64,000 nucleotides of DNA from Deuterostichococcus epilithicus (lineage: Eukaryota; Chlorophyta; Trebouxiophyceae; Prasiolales; Stichococcaceae). The notes under the pieces were generated by a model that had not been told where the DNA came from, searched no databases, and saw only the letters and a program-made list of their open reading frames with translations. Both the position numbers and the translations under genes were made by a program. Below, one piece after another: positions 48,101 to 59,600 of this stretch (the stretch's first letter is position 1; the number at the start of each line of letters is the position of its first letter). The stretch lies in the NCBI GenBank assembly GCA_033439295.1, contig JAVTLE010000023.1, positions 620,001 to 684,000 of the forward strand, written 5' to 3'.

Positions 48101-50900
48101 TTACCCAAAATGGTCCTGCAGGAGCCACAGGAAGCCACCACGGCACAGATCGGCTAGGAAGGACCGGTACCTGCCAGCATCTCGGCGGCAACGCTGGCCA
48201 GCTCGATGCCGGCATAGCCGCCGCCCACGACCACGACCTCCGGTGAGCTGCCCGGTTGGCTCTGCAGCTCTGTCAGGCGCTGCTTCGCCTGCACACAACG
48301 AAATCATCTCGAAAATCATTACGAGAAGTAAATGATTGTTATAGCAACAGGACCCCGGACCTTTACTTTACTGTGAGATGCAGGAGCAGAATGCCTGCAT
48401 GGAAGTGCCGCACAGTCTTGAGCAGGAGCAACCTAGCACAGCGTCAAAGGTACACAGGCCCTGCAGAGGCCCCGCCCAGTCCAGCCCAGGCAGACGCTGT
48501 CCGGCATCACCATCGGCTACATGATCCACACCCTCGCAGCGTCAACAGTCGTGCAGGATTGGACTGCCGCAGCTGCGGCAACCCAAGCTTGACGTCCCAG
48601 CACTCAGTGACCGCCAAAATTGCCAATGAACGACGCTGGCTACATTTCCCACACCCCGACGGCATCGTTGTGGGTGCAGCAGTGGACTGCCAAAAAAAGA
48701 GAGAAAAATAACCCCAAGCTCCGTACCCACATCCGCTGCCTGTCTACACTACCAGCTCTGAGGGTTGGTCCCCAGGCTGACGGCGTGGGTGCTGAGTGCA
48801 GCCACCAGCTGCTTGAAGTGTCAGCAACCTCGACCAACAATTCTTGGCTACTGACGGCGCTGGCGTCATGTTGCTCACCCTGACGGCGTCGTCACAGGTG
48901 CAGGAGGGGAGCCAAGGCTGCAGAATCAACGTCCGGTGTAGCCACAAACAGCGTTGCCTGCCTGTTGACAGCATGACCGCTTGCCTTGACGGCGTCTTCG
49001 TAGGTGCAGAAGGGGACCGCCAGTTGCCGGGCGCCCGGGATGCCGAAGGTGCTGGTCTCAGCGCCCAGCGCCAGCACCAGCCAGTCGTACTCCACGTGCT
49101 GCCCGTTTGCCAGCGTGACCCGGCCGCCTGCGTGCAACAAGGGCAACTGTTCATAGTTTCCCATGCTAGTCACATGTGTCGAAACAGCTGGCAGCACTTG
49201 CCAGGCACACTTCACGAGCTGCCCGTTTGCCAGCGTCACTCGTTTGCTAGCATCACTCCTTTGCCAGCGTCAACCAGCGACCTACACATGGTGGCACAGC
49301 GCATTTCAACGGCCGGTTGCCTCGAAACACAGCCAGCTGCATGCTGTTGCACACGCACGCCGTTGCCTACTCGTCACCAGCATTGCCTCGTCACATGCCA
49401 AGGTGAGGATGCAAGGGGAGGATGCAGTTGTGCAAGCATTAAACTCTGCTGCGCTCCTCCAGCACTGTTGTGCTGCTGTCCAGCGGCACGCCGCACCTGT
49501 GGCGCTGCCGCCGTCGCTCAGCGGCTGGTCTGGCTCCACTGCATTCACGCTGCCCTGCACGGACAACAGGCCATCCAGAACATTCAGGGTCCAAGCCAAA
49601 GCCATTCAGCCGAATGCTGGTCCCTGGACCAATGCAAAGGCTTCTGGAGACACGCATGGCCGCAACGCACAGCTGGGTTTAGGGTTTAGGATGGCCCAGA
49701 CGCCACCTGGATGATCTTGCCGCACCACATCAGGGCCGTCGTGGGCACCTGGAGGAAGTTGATGTTGTAGGGTGCGAGCAGCTGCTGGAAGTAGGGCGCC
49801 ACCTCCCACGCCTGGGCAGTGCCCGCCACGAAGTCGTACAGCAACGGCTTGAACACAAACCTCTCGCTCTGGTCGATCAGCGTGACCTGCAGGCACCGCG
49901 GGAAGTGTGAGGCGGATGTAACAGGATGTACTGCCCTGATGCCTTCGAACTTCGTCTCGTCTGAAAACGAGGCAGGGTCGCTGTGACAAAGCAGCACGAC
50001 CTGCATGCGCAGTCATGAATTCGTGCGACATGAGAAGAGCAACTACAGCTCGTATTGCCGATTGGAGTCGAGGCCGGCAGCCAGCGGCGGTGCCCATGCC
50101 CATACTCCTTGCGGTCGACTTGTGACAGGTGTGCGGTGCATCGCAACGCAAGCACGAGGCCCAGCCCCCAGACAACCAATCACGAAAATCGAGGAGGTGG
50201 TGCTTGGACAGCACACTGGAGTTGGCAAACTGCTGCCCATGTTGGGACTGTGGGTGCGCGGGAGGCCCGCGGCGCCTCCCATGTGAGGAGTGTGCTCACC
50301 TGCGGCTTCGTGTTGTGCGGCCACAGCAGCTGGTCCAGTCGCACCGCGGTGTACAGTCCGCCAAAGCCGCCGCCTAGGATGCACACCCGCGGGCCGGGCC
50401 GTGGTGCGCTGCCTGCGCCGCCGCACAAGCTGCTTCCATCAGAGAAGGGCGCGAGCAATGATGCTTCAGGCACGGGGCAGAATCCACTGCGTTCTGGGTT
50501 CATTGCGAGACAGCTTTCGGTGTACCAATGCCGGCAGCCGCTGAGCCAGTGTTTGTGGCGTACGCAGCGGCGGCAGCGCCGCCAACGCCAGCGGCGCCAA
50601 TGCCGCCGCGCCCCTGTCGCCCTGTATGAGGTACCGAGCACACCTCGCGGCGTGTTGTCGAATGTCCAATCTAGCCGGTTGCAAGGCAGCTAGACTGCAG
50701 GCGCACAGCCATGCAACCAGCAGAGGACTGGCATACTGCCTGACCTGCCGCTCGGCTAAGCCAGTGCCCGCGCCTCGACTGCTGCCAGCTGGACGCCGGC
50801 GAGTTGTGCCGCGGGTCAGCTGGAATACTGCTGCTGTCGCACGACGCCTGGCAGCGGCACGCTGCAGCGCTGGCCGACGCCGGCGTGCGGCTTGCAGCAT
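45126..50900 (-). CDS. NDC1: Type II NAD(P)H dehydrogenase, NDC1 class
   Basis: FAD enzyme moving electrons from NAD(P)H to quinones such as plastoquinone and demethylphylloquinone. Exons: 50412-50300, 49886-about 49701, 49127-48985, 48288-48171, 48024-47900, 47592-47494, 47231-47109, 46878-46762, 46370-46294, 45981-about 45788 and 45292-45126 (TGA). Motifs: VCILGGGFGGLYTA for FAD, IEYDW-type VEYDWLVLALGAET, VVVVGGGYAGIELA for the nicotinamide cofactor, VFALGDVSG, PATAQVAFQQADY, INGRPLLPFR, YQHLGDMMSLG and AYWYRQPTGEQRLRVG at the end, in the family's order. An Arg/Ala-rich N-terminus starting at ATG 50900 (LQAARRRRPALQRAAARRR) looks like an organelle-targeting peptide, but its splicing to 50412 is unresolved, as is a small gap after exon 49886. 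The intron after 48985 uses a GCAAGC donor. Confidence 0.9.
48645..48925 (-). repeat. Three downstream echoes of NDC1 exon 49127-48985
   Basis: On the plus strand the exon end reads TTGACGGCGTCTTCGTAGGTGCAGAAGGGG from 48983. Related text occurs near 48882 (CTGACGGCGTCGTCACAGGTGCAGGAGGGG), 48778 (CTGACGGCGTGGGTGC) and 48655 (CCGACGGCATCGTTGTGGGTGCAG). Spacings are about 101, 104 and 123 bp, so one intron contains a graded series from well kept to faint. Confidence 0.8.
49208..49275 (-). repeat. Upstream echo of NDC1 exon 49127-48985
   Basis: The exon begins VTLANGQHVEYDWLVL; 118 bp upstream the same frame reads VTLANGQLVKCAWQVL. Plus-strand GAGCTGCCCGTTTGCCAGCG matches GTGCTGCCCGTTTGCCAGCG. 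A fainter third copy follows at about 49250-49275. Confidence 0.85.
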
Positions 50901-51664
50901 GCATGCGCATGGGCCAAGCCAGCGACCCCCTTAGCAGCGAGCCCTTGGAGGACCACATGTCGCACTATCCGATTGCAGCCACCTCTAGCATGCACAGCTT
51001 CGCTGTCAGAACTTTACTCGGTTGAACAGTGGAGGTTCCGACGGTGATGTCGGTCAGAGACGATGAGTGGATTGATGCGGCAGCTCAGCCGTGGTCCTGT
51101 GATGATGCTCGGAACCTGAAATGGAAATTGAACGTTGTGCTGCCACACGGAGCGCAACGATGCAAGCCGCGACGTCATCAAAAGCTGTTTTCCCCGTGTG
51201 TGTGTTATGCAGTGGTACACAGTGACTGTCTTGCTGCGTTTGCCAATGTCTGCCCATAATTCCAGCTTTTCTTACTTTTCCAGTCTGAACCACACACAGA
51301 ACTGGCTGCAGGCTCGCTTGAAGCGGGTGGTGAGCCGTTCACTGCTCGGTTCGGCCACCTGCACCTGCTGTGCAGCTCGACACCTGATCTGACCTCTCCA
51401 CACGTTTGCGTTTGCAAGACTTTCCCGATTTCTTCGACAATGGGTACTGGCTCCCAGACCTTTGCAATCCATTCGACAGGACACTGACCCAGAGGTCAGC
51501 TGGCGGCACGGCTGCGCTCCGCACGGAAGCCACCGCTTGCAGCGCTAGCCAGCGCACCACCAGCCGCAACCTCTATCTGACACGACCTACAGACGATATT
51601 GAAGCGCCCTGCAAGCACTGCGGCGCAGCAGAGTCGCGGTCCGGCGCGGCGACGCCGAGAAAGC
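50901..51664. promoter_or_regulatory. Shared spacer between divergent NDC1 and MOS2 genes
   Basis: About 760 bp between the proposed start codons. It is lower in GC than the exons and should hold two promoters and leaders, possibly with a leader intron. No specific element was recognised. Confidence 0.45.
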
Positions 51665-54600
51665 ATGACACAGGACGGCGGCGAACCGCCGCCGCCGAAA
51701 GCCGGCGGCCTCAGCTTCGGCGCCTTCAAAGGCCGTGCCAAGCCCAAGCTGGCGGTGTCGGAGGCGGAGCAGGCGCAGCGGCGGGAAGCAATAACCGGCA
51801 TCGGCGCTGCGGGCGTGATCTCTGCTGACGGCGCGCCGGCAGCGACCGGGCCGCGGGTCATCCCCAAGCAGGCGGACAGCTTCGTGGTGGGCGTAGGCCG
51901 GACGCAGCAGCAGCAGCAGCCGGATGGCCGCGGTACTGGCAAGCCGCGTTTCATACCCGAGCACGATGACGGCACCGTAGGCACTGTTGACGAGAAATTC
52001 GAGGTGCAGTTTTTGGGATCTGAATTGCACAAAGCTGTGCTTGTGAGATACGGCTAGACCGTGCTGCTGCGCCAGCTTCTTGTGAAGGCAACATGTCTGA
52101 ATTGTACTCTGGATGCCATTGCTTTCTGGTCTCCTTTTCTGCTGTTCCCAGTGTCAGAGTGAACCATCTGTTTGTGCTTCACAGGTGGCAGCGGAAGCGG
52201 CAGTCGACACCTCGATAGTGTACGGCCTCAACCTGCAGCCGCGGAGGGACCGCAGCGGCGAACCCATGTCGGAGTCTGCCGCCGCGCGCGCCGCGGAGGA
52301 TGGCCCTGGCGAGGCGGCGCAGCAGAATGGGAACGGGAACGGGGCCGGCGAGCTCTCGGTCACCAGCCGCGACTGGGAAACCAGAGCCTTCAAGGTGCGG
52401 CTGCAGCTCGTTGGCAGGCTCGAACGCAACTTCAACTGCGGTCCGCTGCCTGTTGGGGTGGACTCTGGGCATGTCTGGCTGCACGTGCGCAGACGGTTGG
52501 AAGGGTTTCGATGCATCTGCAGCGGGTTGACGAGGCCGATTGAATTTGGATGGCAATTCCGAGTCGCCAGACTTGCTGCCTCGCAGGAGGACGTGGCCAG
52601 GCTGCCTGACGAGGCGGACGCTGCCGCATATGAAGCGATGCCGATAGAGGAGTTTGGAGCCGCAATGCTGCGAGGCATGGGCTGGACGGAGGGGCAGGGC
52701 GTGGGGCGCCGCAAGAGCGGCCCCGCCAAGCCCTTCCAGTACGTGCAGCGCCCGCACCGGCTGGGCCTGGGCGCCGAGCCTGCCAAGCCCGAGGTGGGGG
52801 CCGGAAAGTAGGGTTTGGGTGCCCGTGCTCGCTGCTGAGCAATGGCGGCGCTCAAGCGAGATGAAGGCGTCGCTCTGGCCATTGTCGCCGGCACAATCAT
52901 GGGTAACCGACTTCGAGCCTGCGTGCAGAACAAATGGACGTGCCTGTAAAGCTGGCCCCGAGCATCAGACGCCTGCCGTTACGGCATGGCATGTGCCACC
53001 ACATTCAGGAGCAGCCGGCGACCAGGAAGCCGTTGAGGGACACCGCTGGATTTCTCGTGTCTGCCACTGAAACTTTGCTGCGAATGCATAAATGGCTCAA
53101 TCTCCAGGAGAGCAACCGACAGCACATCAAGCCGTGAGAGGTACTGCAGCAGTTCACAATGCTGGTTATGCAGCTGTAAGTGTTTCAACCCGCAGGAGAG
53201 CAGCCGGCGACACATCAAGCCGGGGGAGTCGCGGGAAGCGAGACAGGACAAGGTGTACATTGATGCGGAGGGGCGGCAGCGCCACGTCATGACTCTGGAC
53301 GACAAGCTGGTGGGAGAACGGTTTCTGTTGCAATGGTGATTCTGATGAATTCAAGCTTGAAGTAAGCAGGACAGGGCGCGGCGCCACACCCTTCATTACC
53401 CTGGTTGAGGTTCGGGCTGGTGGGTTTCGGGATTGACGATGGGTTCTGCATTGTTTTGGGTCACTAGGTGAACACAAGTCGAAATTTCAAAGGCAACATC
53501 AGCTGAAGATCGAACCTGTCGAAGGCTGCCGGTCTGCTGTTGGACTACGCCAGACATTTGCGTCTGTATACGGACATATGCCTAGCGGTCGTGGTGCATG
53601 ACAGATCCGGTATCTGGATCAGGAAACCTTGAAAGTGGGCCGCTGAGCTTGCATGGCGGGTATGTGGCCGAACCTGCCGCTATAATTGCGGTGCGGCAAC
53701 CTTCGCCACAGTCAGAAGCTCGATACCTCACACGAAAAACAAGGCATCTCGTGCTCTGACAGCCTGGCGCTTTGCTGCACGCAGGTGCCTTCGCCAGCTG
53801 CTGGTTTCTGCAAATACTGAACGGCAATTGTTTTTAAATAAAATTAAGTCCTGGCCCTCCTGCCCCCAGGTGGATCGACAGCTGCTGGGCGTGCACCCAG
53901 GCAAAACGATGCACCTGCTGTCCGGCCGCCATGAGGGCCTCACCTGCGAGGTGCGCTCCCATTCCGGCGTGTGACTGCCTGCGCATTGTCGTCCAGCTGG
54001 TGTAAGGGCGGCCATTGAGCAGGCTGGGTTTGACTTCGAGCAGCTGGCTGGCTTTGGCCGCAAGCCGTGGGCGACTCCTGCGTGTTTTCATGCCAAGCTG
54101 CAGGCGAACCCTGCAGTTGGTTGCGACGTCATGCTTCGAGAGGGCGGCAGCCTGCTCCCCACCTGCCAGCAACATCTCAGCCAGATGTGTGCAGCAATAT
54201 GCGCCGGCCGCCCCCTGCCCTGCTGTCAGCCCAATGATGCCCAAAACAAGTAATTCTGCTGTTCGAATCTCTGCTGTTCACGGCCTGCTATGATGCCTCT
54301 CCCAGGTGCTGGCGCTGGAGCCGAAAGTGGCGGGGCGCTCCGACAAGGCCACGGTGCGGCTGCATCCCTCTGGCCAGGCGGTCAGCGTGCGCTGCGCTGA
54401 GCTGGGCGAGAAGCATGAGGCGGACGCTGCAAAGCGGGACAGGGCGGCGGCAGCGGAGGAGAAGCGGCAGCGGAGGAAGGAGAAACGCAATGGTGGCGGC
54501 GACGGCGGCGGACGCGACGGCTCCGGCTGGGATGGCTCCGGCCGGGACGGTTCCGGGCGGGACTCTGGCGCCGACACCGCGAAGCGGCGACGGCAGGACG

Positions 54601-56226
54601 GCGGCGGCGCGGCGGAGCGGGATTCGGGTCCACAGGTGCCTGCCGCAGTGTCAGCTTGCAGTCGGTGCTTCGTACTGTACAAAGCTTGGCGGGCCACCAA
54701 CACACTAAGAGGACGCTCCTGTGGCCAGTACCGCCCTGCAGTGCCAGAGACCTGTTGCAATGACGCAACAGGCCAGCTTGCCCTTGCTTCTGACGAATGC
54801 ACCCAACAGCACAGACGGCATCCGGCCGTCCGACTTGTTCCCGTGTTGCCGCACCGCCTGAGACGCTCGCCCGCTCATCCTTCGCAAGGCATTCGCTGCA
54901 GGAGAGGCGGCAGGCAAACGGCGCGGCGGCCGCGGCGCGGGACACTGATGCCGCAGCGCCAGCCGCAGGCGGCGAGCGCGGCTGGCTGCTGCCACACATT
55001 CGTGTGCGCATCATCGACAAGACCCTGGCCCAGGTTCGCCATCCGGCCTGTCATCCCCTGCGCATGGCGGCTGCGCATGCGTCCGCGCGCAGACGATGGT
55101 GCTCGTGCTGCGCTGCCGCCCCAGCGCATGGGGATGTTGCCATGTGTTGCAGATCCCTGTGCGCTGGCGTGTGGAGCTGGAGGGCTGAGGAAGCATCTGC
55201 ATGCGCATGTGCTTCTTCCTGCGCCATGTGCCCTGTGCACACCTCGTGCCGAACTGAAGCTGCAAAGTCGGTAGGGCCAGGCTGGGCTAGCATGCCCGAA
55301 TTTGGCGCCTCTCGCCTGTTGCACATCTGTCAGCTGTCTCGGCATTCAACAGCTCACCCTGGACTTATCAAGTTCAAGCTTGATCACCCAGTCCGTGTGC
55401 CGCTGCAGGGCCGCCTGTACCTGGAGGAGGCCGCAATCCCGCATCCCACAGTCCACTCAATGATACGAACATTGTATGTGACCCAACAGGAGGGTCGTTG
55501 CGCTGCCGCAGGGCCGCCTGTATCTGAAGAAGGCGACCATCGTGGACGTGGCGCAGCCCACGGTGTGCGATGTAGTTGTTGATGACCCCCGGCAGCGCGT
55601 CAACGGCGTGGCGCAGCGGCAGCTCGAGTCCATCGTGCCAAAGGCCAATGGCGCCAGGGTGAGACTTTGAGAGCCCCGCAACGAGGCAAGTGAACGGCAG
55701 GTGTGGGAGAGCTTCCGAGGCTGCTTGCGGCGGCGTTGTGCCAGGCGCCCTCGAAGCGGCCTTGAAGGCTCAGTGTGCGGGAGTACTAGAGCCTCCCCGC
55801 GTGAGCGGCAACATGCACCATGAGCATTATGTTGGGCGAAGATCACACATTCCGGCAGAAGCATTGAGCACACCAGCTCGGGTGCAGGATTGGAATCGGA
55901 CTCACTCATCAGATACCATGACGGCTGACCTCATCTACTGCGACCCTCAGGATGGCAGGGGGATCGTCACTTGGCAGAGCTTGGCTCAGGATGTTGCATC
56001 GGTTTGCAACGCGTGTGAGGATAGCAGACAGCAGCTTTACTGTGATCACTGTTGCCTGCAGGTGATTTTCCTGGCAGGGCAGCACCGGGGGCAGCGCGCC
56101 AAGCTGCTGCACCGCAATGTCAAGGCCAGCGCGGCAGCAGTCCAGCTGTTGGCTGACTACGAGGTCGTCAAGGTTGCCTTTGACGACATTGCAGAATATG
56201 TAGGAGATGCGCACGAGGAGGAATAG
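51665..56226 (+). CDS. MOS2: MOS2/GPKOW-type G-patch and KOW RNA-binding protein, complete
   Basis: Nuclear spliceosome-associated protein (plant MOS2, human GPKOW). Nine exons, every intron phase 0: 51665-52003, 52185-52394, 52587-52793, 53196-53309, 53870-53950, 54306-54635, 54902-55033, 55512-55658 and 56062-56226 (TAG); 574 residues. The N-terminus GGLSFGAFKGRAKPKL resembles the basic family start. The G-patch lies in exon 3 (IEEFGAAMLRGMGWTEGQGV, then FQYVQRPHRLGLGAEP), and the first KOW in exon 5 (KTMHLLSGRHEGLTCE). A charged RS/RD-like linker in exon 6 (KRQRRKEKR, GRDGSGRDGSGRD) is followed by WLLPHIRVRIIDK and the second KOW-like unit (VIFLAGQHRGQRAKLLHRN). The 3' half is duplicated at 61866-63500. 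Confidence 0.95.
53008..53140 (+). repeat. Two upstream echoes of MOS2 exon 53196-53309
   Basis: The exon starts CAG then GAGAGCAGCCGGCGACACATC. Copies: 53008 (CAG then GAGCAGCCGGCGACCAGG) and 53108 (CAG then GAGAGCAACCGACAGCACATC), spaced 100 and 88 bp. The nearer copy encodes ESNRQHIKP before a stop. Confidence 0.85.
55411..55470 (+). repeat. Upstream echo of MOS2 exon 55512-55658
   Basis: GCTGCAG then GGCCGCCTGTACCTGGAGGA occurs exactly 101 bp before the functional acceptor (GCCGCAG then GGCCGCCTGTATCTGAAGAA). The copy keeps acceptor and frame for about nine codons (GRLYLEEAAI), then has a deletion. Its variants match the duplicated locus at 62809 better than they match the functional exon. 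Confidence 0.9.
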
Positions 56227-56604
56227 GCATCAGTGGATGTGTACCGTGTGTCAAACACTATTGAACCATCAAATTGAGGTATGCGAATGCTGCTTTGCTT
56301 TCCATGATACATAGATCGCCGAGCAAAGATTGGCAGCGCCGCTGAGAACTATAAATCATGAGGCTACAGCTCGATGATGCGGCAGAGCAAGGACCTGCTG
56401 TGTTCGACTTGCGTTGCCATTTCGAAATATCGAGAGAATGCTGTGGATATGGAAAGGGCACGCATACGACATCCAGAAACAATATCTATTCGAGTTATAA
56501 GCAATTCTGTGGTACCGTGACGAAGCCTACCACAGCAGCGCATGGCCCATGCTCACCCTTTCGTCCCACTCCAGTATCTGCTCAGCCAGATGGGTCAAGT
56601 CAGT
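56227..56604. other. Spacer between convergent MOS2 and surface-protein genes
   Basis: A 378-bp intergenic stretch with both 3' flanks. A diverged copy of it is present at about 63501-63865 as part of the segmental duplication. Confidence 0.7.
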
Positions 56605-59600
56605 TCAAGCCGGTGTCATCAGGATAGTGAAGGTTAGCATCACTGCTCCCCACAGCAGAAGCAAGCCTCTAAAGTCGCTTGAAAGATATGCCACTTGCGG
56701 GGCATCGGCAGGCGCCATCGTCGGTTGGTCCGCCACATTCTCGACAGCTGGTGGAGGTAGCGTCAGCTGCGATGAGGATGCTGCCAGCGGCGCTGCCACC
56801 GGGGGTGGCATGTTGTCGCCCATCAAGTGGCTGGTGCAAAAGTGCACAAGAAGGGTCAATATATGCTCAAGCTGCTAGAAATGCTATCAAAGATTGCTTG
56901 ACCGCCATTCCACAATCGAGTCGCATGGTTCAATTGTGCACACTGTTGCAGGCAAGAGGAAAATGAAATACCTGGCTTTTGCATTGCGGCCTACCAGCAC
57001 CAGCTGCAGTCGGGCACTAGTGGCGTTCCCGTTGGCATTGGCAAGCCCAATGCTGCCGCAAAAGGGGCCAGCTCCACCGGCCTGCAAGGTGACCACCTGT
57101 GCACCCGCAAGCAAGACGTGGCAGAAAGCAGCTTTGCTGGATGCAGCTCGCTTTGTTCATCCGGCCTACACCAGCACCGGTGTTGCCTCCCAGCCATGAG
57201 CAATGCATGACTAGATGAAATGCACTGAAAAAGCCTATGCATTGAAATATCACGAGCTTGCCTGATCTTTGTTGGAGAAGGTAGCACCGGTGCCGAATGC
57301 GCCCGGGCCCTGAGGGATCGGCGGAACGCCAAATGCACCTGTAACATGTCAATACAGCACGCGGATGGAATAATACGACGACCATCACCTCTCGGATTCG
57401 AGCAAAACAACTTGCAAGGGATTCTCCCACTGCTTCCAAGAGTTGAGGCATTTCAAAACAAGAGATGTGCACCAGCACCTGGATCCACAGCAAATGGAGT
57501 GCCCCGCAGATCGATCTGTCCAAGCCCTGGCTTGGCGCCGCTGCCAGCGCAGCTGCCGACCACCGCGTATGGCAAGCCGGCCTCTTGCACGAATGCCGTT
57601 CCGCCGCCATTGCTGCGTGCGAACGCTTGATCCCCGCAGTCCACCACCAAATTCTCCGGGTCCAATCGAATCTGCAGCCGATTGCAGAGTTGTATCACAC
57701 TTGAGGTCGTGAGACTCGCATGACGATATGTAAGCAGCGACAACAGCGGTCACACCGAGAGTCCTAGCACAGCGAGAATCGAGTGGCTCAATCAACCCAA
57801 AACAGCCAGATGCCCTTGACTCATAGCATATTCGCAGGGACATTGAGAGGGCTGACTTGTGGCACCTTTCTGAAGCGGATCTTTGCCGGTCGAACGTTGT
57901 TCCTAGTTCCATCGCCCCACGCAAAGACATTCGACATTTTTGTGAATGATGCAGAAAACTTCCTTTCGAAACGCCGCAGAGTGATGTACTCTCGTGGCGT
58001 CCGTGTCGTCATGCCGCCGCAATACACGGACACATTTTGTGCTGCCGGCCCAATAGAAATTGTGTATTGTCTGTCCTTGCCATCGTTGGCGCCGTTTTGG
58101 GCTTGGACATCGCTACAGTTAGCCGGAGGCGGCTTTGGACCGCTGGCGGGAATGCCGGGCAGCAAAACTATCTTCAATAGATAGGTTTTGTTTTCGCCCG
58201 TGACATCGAAAGAGTTGGGGTAAAAACCTCCACAGTTTCCGCTGGCTTGTAGCGCAACCACCTGGCAGCACACCACCGCCGTCTGGGTGTCGGAAAACAC
58301 GCCCATAGAGGTGGCGGCTGCTGCAACCCCCTTTCAGGGCAGATGCTCGAGCCTCCAAGTCAGGGTTGGGAGTGTGAGCGCGCCTGGTTGTTGCTGGAGT
58401 AAAGTGCTCCGAAGCCGTATCTGCAGCCAAGGTAGGCACATGCACTCGAATGATTTTGATGAGCACTTTCTAGTGATGAGCATGGCAAGATCACAACAAC
58501 GAGCAATCAGACGCAGCTGGACCGAAAGACTGCACGTACGGCTGGTAGGAATAACTGGGATCGATGCCATTGACTGTGTCCGGGTACGCAGAGGGGTCGA
58601 CAGCAAAAGGGGTGCCTGCATGATCAGCAACGAGCGTTATGCACACTGGAGCTGATTTGCCAAGTATGCGTTGATCAACATGCCAACATTGAGTGCGCGA
58701 TGTTGCCCGAGTACACAGATGACGCACCTCGCAGATCAATGTTCCCAGACCCAGTGTTATTTTGTTGACAGCCACCAACTTCGCCAAAGGGTTTGAATCG
58801 ATTTGGGTCAGGTGGATCAGTGCCGAGTGCTGTGGTCCCATTGTTGCTTTTTGAGAAGGTCTTGTCGCGGATATATATTGTGAGAGCCGTTATGTTTATT
58901 CGAACCTGGCAGGGTTCCGCAAGGGAAAAACAGGTATCACTGGAGGTGTACACATCAAATCAAGCAGTACAAGGACTGCATGCTGCCATGCGAACAGTGC
59001 TTGGTATTTTGAAGCGCAAAAGGTCTAGCAGGTCAAAAGGGATGCACCTTCGTATAGTACGTCACAAGGGGCTTGATGGCGACAGGATTTTTGGCGTCCG
59101 TGCCGGTGCTGCAGTCAGGGGGCACACCATAAATGCCGCAAATCCGTCAGCCTGCCTTCTTCGAGAGGGCGAGAGACTGAAACAACAAAACAATGGTGTC
59201 GTGGCACGCACCCCCACGATGCAAAATTGTAGAGGCGCGGCTCTGAGAACCCGCTCTTTGAGAACCCGCTCTCGACATGGTGCAGCGTCAGGTACTCTTG
59301 TGGCGTGGCTGAGCGCATGCCAGCGCAATATATGGAGACACGTTGTTGCAATGGCCCACACGCCAACAGGTACTCCTTGTCCTCGGTGCTGCCCCTGGCT
59401 TTTGCCGATGCGCACGAGGACACGGGCTCATCTGCACAGGATCAGGCGAACCCAGCAGGCTGTATCAGCCGCTATGCTGACCACGACATCAAAGAGGACA
59501 GCGAGAAAAGGATGCAGAGTCCGTTCGATGGCATTCATTGTGTTTGCTTGGTGCCTATTGCAGCGTTTTCCCACTTCGTTTCACAATGATGATAGCATTG

